Assembly (NCBI GenBank): GCA_027627225.1
Contig: JAPFQT010000393.1
Span: forward strand, 1-64,000
Source: Congeria kusceri
Lineage: Eukaryota; Mollusca; Bivalvia; Myida; Dreissenidae
Length of the DNA: 64,000 nucleotides
Direction: 5' to 3'
Positions 35,536 through 46,738 of this stretch are shown in pieces. Made by a program: the position numbers and the translations under genes. Positions within the stretch are counted from its first letter, which is position 1. The number at the start of each line of letters is the position of its first letter. The notes under the pieces are model-generated. The model had not been told where the DNA came from. It did not search any database and saw only the letters and a program-made list of their open reading frames with translations.

Positions 35536-38243
35536 GTTTCCGTTCTCGAACTACTTGGTTGAATGTGGTATTTGTTTTCTTCCGCGAGAAATTAAACCAA
35601 TTCCTTCAATTGGCGATTTGGTTTGATTGTTTGTGCGTGCAAATTGTTGAAAGGATATTTTAAATTAAGATAAAGGTACTTATAGTGAGAAGAATGTTTT
35701 GATGCTGTATTTATTGTATGTATAGATTTGTCTTAAACCTAACCCTAATCCTAACCATCTTGAAAAAAAAAGTAATATATTCACAATACACTCTTAAGCA
35801 AAGAATGGTGATATTTTAGCGGTGGACAGAAGCCAGCGGGGTCCGTACTGTTACAACTGTGCGGAAGAGCTCGCGCCTCTTTCCTGCCGCCACGTGGTTA
35901 TGTGTGGACGGGGGCAGGTAATGCATGAACAGTGACAATAAATAGGCTGTATGTTATCTATTTAAGAAATTGGTATAAGTTTCAAATGTTTATGTTATAA
36001 AAATGTGTCTGTTGACATGCTGTTATGTATTGTATTGTATTTCTTAACAAAAAACACTGTTAACCAACAATCAAAATGATTTTTGTTTTCAAAGATCATA
36101 AGAAGCATTAGCTAAGAAGAGTCTTAATTTTTAAATTCTTCAATGGCCAGCTCTGCCTGTTAGATTGATAGAAATATCTAGCTAATGTGTTACTATTTTT
36201 ATTAAGAACACATACGTTAAACATGGCGTTTAATTATAAAACGTTTTGATCCATTTGATTTATACAGAATATATATTCATTTGCACAGTCCTGTGTGCTG
36301 AATCGCATGCCTTTCGTCGGGGACACCTTTACGAGCCACTGTGCCTCCCACAGCGTACGTAGCTGTCAACTGATCACACTATAACAACCGTTTACAAATG
36401 ATATTGAAACAGTTAAAGAGCGTGTTGGAAATGCAACACACGAATGTAATACAAAGATTCCGTTCGGAGATATATGTACTGTGGATCACTTTTTATGTAC
36501 ATAATATATGAACAACGAGAAAAAAAATCCAACTTAAACTAATAACCTTGTCTCACAATTTTATAAATAAAAGCCTGTAAATCATCTGACAAAATATACT
36601 TGCGACATTTAAAACGTGAAAGAATACCAAATATTTTGCATTCCATCAATAACAGAGCTCGTTCAAATGTCACAGCTAGTAAAACTTATGCATGACATGG
36701 TAAGATGGCATACCTGTAGTTTGATTTGACTGTTCAAAGGGACGATAAAGTGACATCCGTCAGCATTGTTAATGTTATTATTGCTACAGAAACGAGCACT
36801 ACAGAAACGAGCACTAAGATGGCATACCTGTAGTTTGATTTGACTGTTCAAAGGGACGATGTCAACGATAAAGTGACATCCGTCAGCATTGTTAATGTTA
36901 TTATTGCTTCAGAAACGAGCACTACAGAAACGAGCACTAAGATGGCATACCTGTAGTTTGATTTGACTGTTCAAAGGGACGATGTCAACGATAAAGTGAC
37001 ATCCGTCAGCATTGTTAATTTTATTATTGCTACAGAAACGAGCACTACAGAAACGAGCACTAAGATGGCATACCTGTAGTTTGATTTGACTGTTCAAAGG
37101 GACGATGTCAACGATAAAGTGACATCCGTCAGCATTGTTAATGTTATTATTGCTACAGAAACGAGCACTACAGAAACGAGCACTAAGATGGCATACCTGT
37201 AGTTTGATTTGACTGTTCAAAGGGACGATGTCAACGATAAAGTGACATCCGTCAGCATTGTTAATTTTATTATTGCTACAGAAACGAGCACTACAGAAAC
37301 GAGCACTAAGATGGCATACCTGTAGTTTGATTTGACTGTTCAAAGGGACGATGTCAACGATAAAGTGACATCCGTCAGCATTGTTAATGTTATTATTGCT
37401 ACAGAAACGAGCACTACAGAAACGAGCACTAAGATGGCATACCTGTAGTTTGATTTGACTGTTCAAAGGGACGATGTCAACGATAAAGTGACATCCGTCA
37501 GCATTGTTAATGTTATTATTGCTACAGAAACGAGCACTACAGAAACGAGCACTAAGATGGCATACCTGTAGTTTGATTTGACTGTTCAAAGGGACGATTG
37601 TTAATGTTATTATTGCTACAGAAACGAGCACTACAGAGGCGCATACAGTAAATAACGAATGAATAATTTTACTACATTATGATAATATTATTTATAAAAA
37701 AAATATTGAAAAAAGAAAAACCCAGAGTGGGTATCGAAATAACGACGACGGAGTCGAAGAACAAATGAAATGAGACAGCGCTGTAACCAACTGTGCTATT
37801 CTGACTTGTGAAAATGCATGTACATAATATGGTTATATAAGATACCCACAAATCTTACGTCAACGTATAAAGTATAAAAGGGCCAAACAAAAATGCACTT
37901 AATTATATAATGATTTTTTCACAGAATGAATAAACTCTTTTTAAATACAGGTACATTTCTCTAACCTTTATTAAATGCTAATATTACTATTTAATTTTAA
38001 TATTTTGTTTACTGCAGTTGCCCCTTTGAGGCCCTTTTCGTTGACATAGTCCCTTTACAGATGATGTACTTTCTATACAGTATTATGTACAGTTTAGATT
38101 ATCTGCTTTTACAGCAATGCGCGGCAATCGAGAAGATCGCCCAGAACTATCACAATGTCAGCTCCTGCCCTAGCTGCTGTGACGAGACTTCTGTAATACC
38201 GTCTGTATTCATGTCGTTCAATAAACAGTGTTTACATTGTTGA
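33906..38243 (+). CDS. Two-domain Ly6/three-finger protein (six exons)
   Basis: Exons at 33906-33982, 34979-35050, 35418-35535, 35820-35917, 36268-36354 and 38115-38243, all with AG/GT borders and compatible phases (1-0, 0-0, 0-1, then 1-0, 0-0, 0-stop). Joined, they give two Cys-rich domains of the Ly6/uPAR type, small disulfide-knotted extracellular domains often GPI-anchored or secreted. The first exon enters in phase 1, so a signal-peptide exon must lie upstream; it was not found among the minisatellites. No GPI-like hydrophobic tail is seen. The function in this animal is unknown. An AATAAA at 38220 overlaps the expected end. Confidence 0.75.
33998..34675. repeat. 32-bp minisatellite inside a Ly6-gene intron
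   Basis: About 21 highly uniform copies of a unit made of ATTGATATACCTCATGATTT followed by ACTTAAGGTAAC. It starts 15 bp after the donor of exon 1. Uniformity suggests recent expansion. Each unit includes AAGGTAAC, again donor-like. Confidence 0.94.
35820..38243 (+). CDS. Ly6/three-finger domain 2 (exons 4-6), last motif shifted
   Basis: Exon 4 reads PYCYNCAEELAPLSCRHVVM then CGRGQ, exon 5 has QSCVLNRMPFVGDTFTSHC, and exon 6 starts QCAAIEKIAQNYHNV then SSCPSCCDE. The layout mirrors domain 1. After CPSCCD the expected Asp-Phe-Cys-Asn block is missing from the open frame but present one base over (38186-38197), followed by a Cys and an early stop at 38222-38224. A one-base loss near 38184 explains this. 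It may be a true frameshift, an allele, or a read error. Confidence 0.7.
36703..37640. repeat. 123-bp tandem repeat inside a Ly6-gene intron
   Basis: About 7.6 nearly identical units (GATGGCATACCTGTAGTTTG ... AGAAACGAGCACTACAG) in the intron 36355-38114. Within each unit ACAGAAACGAGCACT is itself doubled. 123 is 3 x 41, so a 240-codon minus-strand frame of 41-residue repeats stays open; I treat it as an artefact. Confidence 0.94.
37722..37805 (-). pseudogene. tRNA-like relic
   Basis: On the minus strand ATAGCACAGTTGGTTACAGC resembles an A box and D-arm, and TTTCGATACCCACTCTGGG resembles a degraded B box, about 40 nt apart. A T-rich run follows. Pairing is poor. A SINE head or dead tRNA. Confidence 0.4.
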
Positions 38244-38254
38244 CTGACGTCGTT

Positions 38255-38341
38255 ATAAGTCATGTATGTATGTATGTATGTATGAATGTATGTATGTATG
38301 AATGTATGTATGAATGTATGTATGTATGTATGTGTGTATGT

Positions 38342-38391
<50 letters not shown>

Positions 38392-38392
38392 T
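38255..38392. repeat. Microsatellite (TGTA/TGAA)n then (GT)n
   Basis: Four-base repeats TGTA and TGAA pass into a run of about 25 GT dinucleotides just after the Ly6 gene. Confidence 0.95.
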
Positions 38393-38744
38393 TGCACGTA
38401 CGGGACACTGAGGCCGTCAATGGGTATGCACAGCAACGAGTGGGGTCTCAGTGGCAGAGTGAGGACGTCCTCACTTGTCAAAAGTATAAATACCCTTTAT
38501 TCTTCATAATTTTGCATGAAACACAAAATAAAATTGAAAAAATAGGGTATCCCCATTCGTCGTTAACCTCGGGTTATTTTTTTCACCAGTGTGTCGTTTT
38601 CTTTTTTTGTCGCTTTTTTTCCTATGAAGCGACACACTTAAAATCCAATGCGCATGCGCGAACATTTTTCCGCTCAGTGACGTCATTGTCTGTTTTGTGA
38701 ACAAAATGGAAGTGGAGTTATTTCTTATCGATGGTAAGTTACGA

Positions 38745-39190
38745 TGGTCGACCTTCGGCCTGGCAACATAACTGTGTGGGGATTGGTTATGAAATCCTTT
38801 CTACGGCCATTTCCCCCTACTTCTGATTCAAGTAGGGCAGTTGTCAGTTACTGGCATAAGCATGTGCACTTAGTAATTTTTCAAGATGGCGGCATGGTAT
38901 ACATCGACAAACAGAATAATTTAATGAAGAATACTAATAAACATAATTTCTAGTCGTAATGTTCGTAAAAAGTTTAAATGGTTAGCATACTTTTGAAAGA
39001 AATATTTTATTTGTACCTTATGGCTCCAAATATATACTTAAGGTTAAGTACCGCGAGAATACAGATGAACACGTACTGGTAGCTAACCCAGGAAAAGTGT
39101 TAGTTGGTTAACTGACCGCGGTGATATAACTGAAATACTGTGGAAAACAGTGAAAAATCCAATTAAACAAACAAAACTAAACCTGTTCAC
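38745..39190 (+). mobile_element. SINE family S1, interrupted copy
   Basis: Shares with 55768-56070 the phrases CTTTCTACGGCCATTTCCCC, GGGCAGTTGTCAGTTACT and the tail GGAAAAGTGTTAGTTGGTTA ... TGAAATACTG ending in an (A)-rich AAACAAAC repeat. About 150 bp of extra sequence lies between body and tail. The tRNA head is reduced to CGGCCTGGC. Confidence 0.65.
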
Positions 39191-39213
39191 TGAAGCCAAC
39201 AATGTATCAAATG

Positions 39214-40318
39214 CAGTGGTTTTTTTCTGATTTGGGGGAAAGGGCCTGGCCTTTTTGGAGGGGAAAAAAAAGCGCGCGAAACGCCTGATTTGGGGGGGAA
39301 AAAGCGCGCTATTGTCAACTTTGGGGAAAGTCTAAAACATGTTTACAATAAGCATTTTTACATATTTTAATGCCTATGGGTACCTTAAGTTATTATATAA
39401 TAGGATAATAACATATTGAACACATATTTAAGACAACAGGGCTTGGATTTAAGTTTTACACATAATATGTGGAAGTTTTAACAGTTTAACAAGAGCATAT
39501 CTGATGAATGATCATTCAATGAAAATAGTAGTGTGAATGTTCAAATGAACACATGGTTTTCTGTGTAGAGTTCAATGATTTTTAAAAATGAATCCACTAA
39601 CAATAGCTGACAAAACCCTTCAAAAATTCATAACCCTGTTTTTCTTATTAACAAACATGTTAAAGATCCCCTCATAGTCATCTTCAGACAGTTCATGTTT
39701 CTGAATAAAGAAACTTATTCTCATGAGAGAATCCAGGGTTTGTTGCAACATGGTCCTGTCTGTTGTTGCAATGTCATTCATAAGCGAGAATCCTCTCTCC
39801 ACTACTGCTGTTGATTGTGGAATAAGTAAGGCCAGCTTGAAGATTGGCTGGATGGCAGGGAAATAGTGTTATAGTGACGCCAATTTTTAGACATTGTTGG
39901 TTGTAATCAACAAAGGTTAAAATACGGGTCGTTTCAGACTGCGTTATAATGTATTTGATTGTAAAGTTCACAATTAAACCAGTCTATCAGACTGAGTATC
40001 TTCGTAGGTTTCCGACTTCATCCGTGAACCAATAGGCAAGTCCGATTTCATTTTGTGGCTATTCGGAACGCCCGTTACAATCGTGGGGAATTCCCGTCAT
40101 TTTACACATGCGCTTCGGTTTGTTTCCGGTAAACAATATCGTTACGATTGTTGAACTCTCACGATATTTACAAACTTAGTTGTTTTTATTTGTTTAATAT
40201 AAAGGCAATCTTGGGGGAAAATAGATTGTTTGCGTAAAATTCCATGACAGAGGCGAAAAATACGTCTAGGGGAAAGGGCCGATATTCGGCGGGTCTCAAA
40301 GAAGGAAAAAAACCACTG
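39214..40318. mobile_element. hAT-like element with transposase tail, 5-bp TSD
   Basis: Ends CAGTGGTTTTTTTC and (inverse) GAAAAAAACCACTG, flanked by the direct repeat AAATG (39209-39213 and 40319-40323). Inside, on the minus strand, lies the C-terminal part of a hAT transposase. Subterminal GGGGGAAAGGGCC motifs are shared with smaller copies at 41.7, 42.2 and 46.1 kb. Confidence 0.8.
39620..39868 (-). pseudogene. hAT transposase C-terminal fragment
   Basis: Frame reads YFPAIQPIFKLALLIPQSTA then VVERGFSLMNDI, a Leu-rich helix and a stop. The S-T-A-x-x-E-R-x-F-S-x-M-N block is the hAT dimerisation-domain signature. Only about 80 residues remain, inside the 39214-40318 element and on its minus strand. 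The catalytic part is absent, so the element depends on a transposase made elsewhere. Confidence 0.75.
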
Positions 40319-40603
40319 AAATGTGAAACACAGTGGTTAGGTTAATTTTGAAATTTATGAATTAATTCAGTGCACATATTTCATCATATTGACATACAGG
40401 TACATCGAATTGAAATTGTCAAATACATCAAATAATACCAATAATTATAAAAGTCTATAATAGGAATACAATTTAGGCCGCCATTCAGTGTTTTCATCAA
40501 GGAAAAAATGTGAATACAAGTGAATGCAATATTGATCTGTGGGGACAAAATAGAATATTTGAGTTGTCTAGTAGAAGTCCATACATGTAATTCCTATTTT
40601 CAG

Positions 40604-40669
40604 ATTGACATAGAATAAATGGCAGACCGCTTATGTGGAATGACGGACCTCACACGCGGAAAACAAGCA
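40604..40669 (+). CDS. SET gene, exon 1 with start codon at 40619
   Basis: TTTTCAG precedes 15 untranslated bases, an in-frame TAA and then ATG, which fixes the start. The exon codes MADRLCGMTDLTRGKQA and ends in a strong donor, GTAAGT, in phase 0. Small animal KMT5A-like proteins have a similarly short basic N-terminus. Continuation to the next exons is by phase only. Confidence 0.6.
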
Positions 40670-40904
40670 GTAAGTACTTATTTAATTTTTTTCCCAATAG
40701 CAATGGACTTGATTTTTTTATGTTTTGTAAAAAATTAGGTGGGCAGTAGATATAAATGTATTAAAATAAATGTTTTTATTTTCTGCACACTAAAATTATT
40801 AAATCGACAAAAAAACTAGCCTATAATTAAAAAAACAACAACAAACAAACAACTGAAGACAAGTCAAGGCTTAAACAAGGTATTTAAATTAAGACAAGCT
40901 AGTT

Positions 40905-41110
40905 ATACCCCCGCAAACGAAGTTTGTAAGGGGATATATAGGAGTCACGCTGTCGGATGGTTTGTCGGTCTGTCTGCATACAATGTGATAAGTTTGTGGA
41001 GCGAAATTCGTCAACATTTCTTAAGCAATTGATTTAAAACTTGAAATATGTCGTCACCAGGCCCTGGTAGCATTCGGTTTTGACGCAAGATATATACTGG
41101 GACGAGTAAT
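40905..41110 (+). mobile_element. Dispersed repeat fragment, family F5
   Basis: Starts ATACCCCCGCAAACGAAGTT with the paired TTTGTAAGGGGATAT, giving a start hairpin. Another fragment lies at 56930-57180. Lies in the first intron of the SET gene. Confidence 0.5.
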
Positions 41111-41730
41111 TTTCCTAAGGAAGGAGTCCTGGACTCCATGTTCTGAAATTCTAGCGAGAACTCAGATGAAAGACGTCTATTTATTTATTTTCTTGTCTTA
41201 TTTAATAAATTATTGGTGTTATGATTTAAGTTACATGTTTCATTTCAGCTGTATTTAAAATCTTGAAAAAAGTAAATAGTTTTGAGTTATTGTGATTACT
41301 ATACTGACTAATGACTAAAGTTAAGGTGAAATAAAAAATCGAGATCGGGACGTATGGCATGTATGATAAAAGTGTTTTCAATATTATATTTACTAAGGTT
41401 CAACTCATAGAGCTGGATAGGGAGATGAACTGAAAGTTGAAATATATATATAAAAAACATATATTTTTTTTTTTTTGCTTTGAAAGCTTCAATTGGGAAT
41501 TTTAGGCTGTCATTTGGGAAAAATATATACTTTTTGAGATTGGGAATGGGGCCGAATTTCGGCCCCAAATTTGACGCTGTTGGGATACAACGTTTTTCCT
41601 CACCACTTTGGGAATGGTAACGGTACTGGTCAAATTGGGTAAATTAGCGTCGTTTTCAGCTCAATTGGGAATTTTATCTTATTCTTTAAAAGCTATCAAG
41701 AGGATGTCAAACCAATAAGTTAAATTCTGA

Positions 41731-41957
41731 CAGGGCTTTTTTTATCCTACAGCTGTAACCTTATACAGGCTACATCCCTCAGAAATTTGCTTTAAATTCA
41801 TGCAGTTTTCCCCCAAAATGAAACTTGTACCTGGAAATTTCATTCCCCTATGAGTAACATCGCGCGAAAATTATCCCCAAATTTGGTTTTCACGCGCTAT
41901 TTTTCCCCCATATTTGAAGGCTAGGGCCCCTTCCCCCGAGCCTTACAAAAAAACCTG
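41731..41957. mobile_element. hAT-like MITE, 5-bp TSD TCTGA
   Basis: Ends CAGGGCTTTTTTTA and AAAAAAACCTG, with TCTGA on both sides (41726-41730, 41958-41962). It is the reverse orientation of the 46093-46320 copy (shared GAAATTTCATTCCCCTATGA). Confidence 0.85.
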
Positions 41958-42152
41958 TCTGAAAACAACTTGTTCAACTTATTCTTGTACTTGAATTAAG
42001 CTCAGAAAAGCATCTTTTTACAGGAAATTGCTCGTGTTACTTGAGACTTGAATGTGTCTAAGTTTCAGTTTCGTTCCACAAGTTGCATCAGAGACACAGG
42101 TTTGCATGTTAATTTATTTTAGAATATACATCAATATTGACAATCTCCTTGT

Positions 42153-42572
42153 CAGGGTTTTTTTCCGACTTAGGGGGAAAAGGGCCGTTCTTTTTTATGG
42201 GGAAAAAATAGTGAGAAAAACCGGATTTAGGGCAAAATATAAGCGCGTTATTGGCAGTTTGGGGGAAATATAAAAACCTATAACCGTACACACTTAAGTG
42301 TTATTGTTATGTTATTGGAGTATTTAACTGAGTTTGAATTAATATATTTAATATGTTTACCTTTCAATATCCTCCATTTTAACTATCGTTACTATTGTTG
42401 CACTCTTACGATATTTACAAACGTAGTTGTTTTTAATTGTTTAATATATAGGCAATTTTGGGGGAAAATGGATCGTTTGGGGAAAATTGATTATTCAATG
42501 ACATAGGGGAAAAATACGTCAAGGAGAAAGGGCCGATATTCGGTGGGTCTCAAAGAAGGAAAGAAAAACCTG
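42153..42572. mobile_element. hAT-like MITE, 5-bp TSD CTTGT
   Basis: Ends CAGGGTTTTTTTCC and GGAAAGAAAAACCTG, with CTTGT on both sides (42148-42152, 42573-42577). Internally deleted relative of 39214-40318: shares GCCGATATTCGG and GGGTCTCAAAGAAGGA. Confidence 0.85.
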
Positions 42573-43216
42573 CTTGTTGATCATTAATGAAGCCTTTAAA
42601 CTATATAAAATATTGCATCCTGAAGGGTTTTCCGTATTATTAGTTTTATGATTTATTGCCACTCGCAAAAACGCAGTGCAATTCAGTTGGTTCCCATTCT
42701 CAGATGCCATGTATGTAAGAAACAATGAATTGTAATTGAAACGATTCGATAACAGCGCCACCAAACGCAGTTACTTCCCCTAGCGGTGCACAGTAGCTGA
42801 TTTGAATTTTGGTAGACGCATGGATAAAACAAAATTTTTAAAAAGCACATCGTCAATCATTAATGGTCCTTTATGAATATGTTTTCTCTGATTTGGGAAA
42901 GTTTTACCTTCAATTTGAGGAAAATAGCCAGAAAATAGGTTTGGGAATGGTATAGAGGAAAAACGCTGGGATGCATAACAATATAAATCCAGGGGTCCAC
43001 TCCAGTCAATATTGTTATAGCAGTGTTAACCATACTTGAGGCTTTTACAAAATATTTGATTGATTGGTTACATGTATGTCATGACAGTCTTGACGAGTGC
43101 AAACAGCCTGCGTTTTACGCCACCATGATACTCTTTACTCTTAGACTATAATTATGATAAAAAAAAATATTTTTCAGCAATGTTTTAATTAGTTTTGTTC
43201 AAATACTGTTGGTTAT

Positions 43217-43565
43217 CAGGGCTTTTTTTTGCTGATTTTATAGCCATTATTCGGTCATATTCCCAGTGGCAAAAAGTATCTTTTTCCCCAAATCCATGCC
43301 GAAAATTCCCAATTGATCGTTTGACTTTCAGATGTTTGGAAATAGAGCTGTCAAGTGTATAAATAAAGCGTTTTGAAGTTGTAATATCCATTTTACCGAT
43401 ATGTTTATATTAAAAATTTTCTTTTTTATGTAAGTTTTATCAATAATTATTCAAATGTAATAAATCAAACAATAGTACATTTTCCCAATTTAAAATAAAT
43501 TGACGCTAAAATTCCCAATTAGACGGGTATAGGTCATATTCCCAAAATGGTGAGAAAAAGCCCTG
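43217..43565. mobile_element. hAT-like MITE, 5-bp TSD GTTAT
   Basis: Ends CAGGGCTTTTTTTTGC and AGAAAAAGCCCTG, with GTTAT on both sides (43212-43216, 43566-43570). The interior has repeated TTCCCAATT phrases that also occur at 41.5-41.7 kb, where a partial relative lies. Confidence 0.85.
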
Positions 43566-43716
43566 GTTATGGAATCAATACAATTCATATTGTATCAAAA
43601 GATCAGTTGACAAGAAGCACAAACTGCAGGGCTGCCTTTGTGACATTTATTAAATAAGGTGAACCTATGGTCACACGACAAATGAGTTCAATGTCAGGCT
43701 TGTTTTTTTTTTTCAG

Positions 43717-43749
43717 CTGAAGACAAGCCTAAAGATTTCATTGAAACAA
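43717..43749 (+). CDS. SET gene, possible exon 2
   Basis: 33 bases between a strong acceptor (long T-run, CAG) and GTGAGT, reading LKTSLKISLKQ in phase 0-0, compatible with both neighbours. It is short and not conserved in any way I can see, so it may be optional or spurious. Confidence 0.35.
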
Positions 43750-43769
43750 GTGAGTTGTCATCTGTACCT

Positions 43770-43850
43770 TTTTTAGCTCACCTCAAGGACTGAGCCTTTG
43801 TGACCATCCCTGCCAAAACTGCATAATGTATGATTACATCCAAAAATCTA
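43770..43850 (+). mobile_element. Helentron-like family F1, start fragment
   Basis: TTTTTTAGCTCACCTCAAGG is the F1 start, with an altered start hairpin. No F1 end follows nearby. Confidence 0.45.
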
Positions 43851-44574
43851 ACCTACAAATTGTATCTTCATTTTCGCGGGTAACGGCAGGTGTGAATGGG
43901 GTCTTTTTGGTGTTTTTTGCACTTCTTAATTGACAGCTTTCGTTGAGCAATTTATGCCATGACCTGTTGAGTAATTTGAGACGCTTATTGGCATTTGAGA
44001 CAGGCGATCGACGGATTGCGCAATAGTAAAATGGCGGCCATTTTCGGTCCGATTTGCTAGTTTCTAGTCTTGAAATCTTTTTTTCTCCTTTTTGGGGTAA
44101 AAAAATCGGTGCGCGTTATACACGGGTGCGTGTTATACTCGGTAGAATATGGTAACTTACATATATTTGCATTTGAAACTGTTTAGTTAAAGAAACATAG
44201 TGTAAGATTGATACAAATCATTCAAATAAAAGAAAGGGAACTGAGAAAAAAATTTGAAATGTAAGTTAGAAAACTTCAGCAATGACTGAACTGCCAAAAC
44301 TGCATTATAGGTGGTGCTATTCTTTGTGCAGAATCAATACGCAATTCTTTCCTGAGAAGTAGTTGTTTAGAAATGCCATAATGAGCGAAATCATGTATAT
44401 GAGCAATTGACATAGTGTGTTTGGTTTATTTGTTGGAATAATACTAAATATTTTGTACAAGTATGAAATTTTCACTAAACAGACACTTGTCTATTGAATT
44501 GTTTGTGCCACAATCTGAATCATTTAACACATATCAATCGGTGAATTAATCAATTTTAAACATGAATAGTTTGA

Positions 44575-45321
44575 TATGCCCCCACAGAGTGGGAGGCATT
44601 AAGCATTGCACTTGTCCGTCCGTTCGTACGTACGTCAGGAAGCTTGTGTTTTGAACTCCTCTTTAACTACTGGGTGGATCGAGCTCAAACTTTCAAAGTT
44701 GAATGACCTTAATGTGTAGTTGATCGTATAGAAAGGAATTCGGGCTGTACAGATTTTTGGCAGAATTATGGCCCTTTATATAGTTGCCTGAAGCTTGTGT
44801 TTTCAACTCCTCTTTAACTAGTGGGTGGATCTTGCTCAAACTGTAGATGATGGTGAATAAAGGAATTGTGGCTGCGACAATTTTTGGCAGAATTATGGCT
44901 GTTTGTCTGTTTTTCCACTGTAGCCCCAAAATTTTGTGTTTTCAACTCCTCTTAAAATATTGGGTGGATCTCGCTCAAACTTTCACAGTTGAATGACCTT
45001 AATGAGTAGATGATCATAAAGAAACTGTTTTGGCTGAGACGAGTTTTGTCAGAATTATGGCCCTTTGCCTGTTTTTCCACTATAGAATATATAGTGCCAA
45101 TTTTTTTTTTTAACTGCTCTTTGCATCTCGCTGAATCTTTAACAGTTGAATGACCTAAAAGCGTAGATGATCGTAAAGAATGGAAAAGTGACTGCGACCA
45201 GTTTTGGCTGAATTTCGGCCCTTTGTCTTATTGTCTACTATTGAATATACATGTATAGTGGATTTGTCTGTGTCCAAACATGTGTTGTGGGGCATCAGTG
45301 TTTGTGACACATTTCTAGTTT
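44575..45321 (+). mobile_element. Helitron-like dispersed repeat, family F3
   Basis: Starts ATGCCCCCACAGAGTGGGAG (start hairpin) and ends TTGTGGGGCATCAGTGTTTG then TGACACATTTCTAG, i.e. a short GTGT...ACAC hairpin followed by CTAG. Interior units of about 135-155 bp repeat AACTCCTCTTTAACTACTGG. A 3' remnant recurs at 58655-58695. Confidence 0.6.
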
Positions 45322-45374
45322 GTATAACTTTTTAAAACAAGTACCTGATATTCAAAGCACTTGTTTGTATTTAG

Positions 45375-45468
45375 CGGAGACAATCTCCATCATCATGCGC
45401 CAAGTTTTGGTGCAAGGCTGGGGTGGACCAAGAGGGCCTTCAAAAAAAAATAGTTTCCAAACATATTG
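45375..45468 (+). CDS. SET gene, exon 3 (pre-SET segment)
   Basis: Acceptor TTTAG, donor GTATGT, phase 0-1. Codes RRQSPSSCAKFWCKAGVDQE then GLQKKIVSKHI, and the leftover G joins the next exon to make Gly of GYGVF. A stretch like DxxGLxxKxIxxxIGYGVF just before the SET domain is what KMT5A-like proteins show, so this exon is well supported. Confidence 0.75.
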
Positions 45469-46092
45469 GTATGTATGGTTTTCTTTTGAATTATAAGTAA
45501 AAATAAATAATTTTAAACTGCCACTCAAATACTTAACAGTTACGGTTACTCCAGTACCTTATGCCCCCACTTCAAAGATTTGCCCTCCCATCTGTTTTTG
45601 TGACATGTTTGGTATCTCTTATTTGACTGTGTCGTGCTTTTAAAGATGCTTGGACGTAATTTGGTGTACTTGTAAAAGGCAATTTGACAATTATGCATGA
45701 CATTTTGTTTTTCACTGAAGGTCAAAGGTCATGTCTCTCAAAGAAAATGAAACAAATCTTAATATTGTAATAACTAAAAAAGTACACAAGGCTTTATCGT
45801 GAAATTTGGTATACACATTGGGCTATATGTTTACTATATGTTCGTCTGTTCATCTATCTTTTGGTTGGTCTGCAACAAATGAAAAAACTTGTGATAATGA
45901 TCATGAAACTTGGTATCACGCATGAACCTAAACTTTTCCAGAGGTCAATTGTCAGATGACTTTTACTTAAAATAGAATTACGCTAAATACTGCAATAACT
46001 GTAAAAGTACATATAAAGATATAATTGTGAAAACATTGTATGAACATGGAGAGTAACGATATTGTGAGAATGTTTAAAAAATCTTGATACTG

Positions 46093-46320
46093 CAGGTTTT
46101 TTTCTAAGGCTCGGGGGAAGGGGCCCTAGCCTTCAAATATGGGGGGAAAAAGCACGTGAAAACCAAATTTGGGGATAATTTTCGTGCGCTGTTACTCATA
46201 GGGGAATGAAATTTCCAGGTATAAGTTTCATTTTTGGGGAAAACTGCATGAATTTAAAGCAAATTTCTGAGGGGATGTAGCCTGTATAAGGCTACAGCTA
46301 TAGAATAAAAAAAAGCCCTG
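46093..46320. mobile_element. hAT-like MITE, 5-bp TSD TACTG
   Basis: Ends CAGGTTTTTTTCT and AAAAAAAAGCCCTG, with TACTG on both sides (46088-46092, 46321-46325). About 90 percent like the inverted 41731-41957 copy by eye. Confidence 0.85.
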
Positions 46321-46738
46321 TACTGATGATTTGTCAAACAAGAACAGTGCCCGATGCGCGCACATCGCGTTAGATGATTTATGCATGTTCAATGGGAATA
46401 CCCCTGTCTCGATTGGACGTCAAATAGAGGCATACCCCACAATTCACTTTATGACGTCACGCACATGGTGCACCTGTATGTTTACTTCCTGAAAATGGAG
46501 AAGTTTGTGTTCATCAGCATGAAATTCTTAAACACATTAATCGTCAATATTGGCCAGAAATTTAGAGTTTTTGTTAGTACATGTACTGTACTGATCACTG
46601 ACTAAAGTAAAGGTGAAATGAAAGATCATTTGGAATGTCCCGACAATTTTAATGGATTTGGACTTTAAAAATTATGGCATGTATGCTCCTTGCAATACTG
46701 TCAAAGTCTTGTATTTATGTGGTTTTCATTTCTCTTAG

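Noticed and set aside
35733..35756. CCTAACCCTAATCCTAACC telomere-like phrase
   Set aside because: Only three to four imperfect units inside an intron; too short to claim an interstitial telomere.
36909..37631. 240-codon minus-strand frame of Cys-rich 41-residue repeats
   Set aside because: It is the 123-bp tandem repeat (3 x 41) read through; the array lies in an intron of a plus-strand gene and has no start or splice support of its own.
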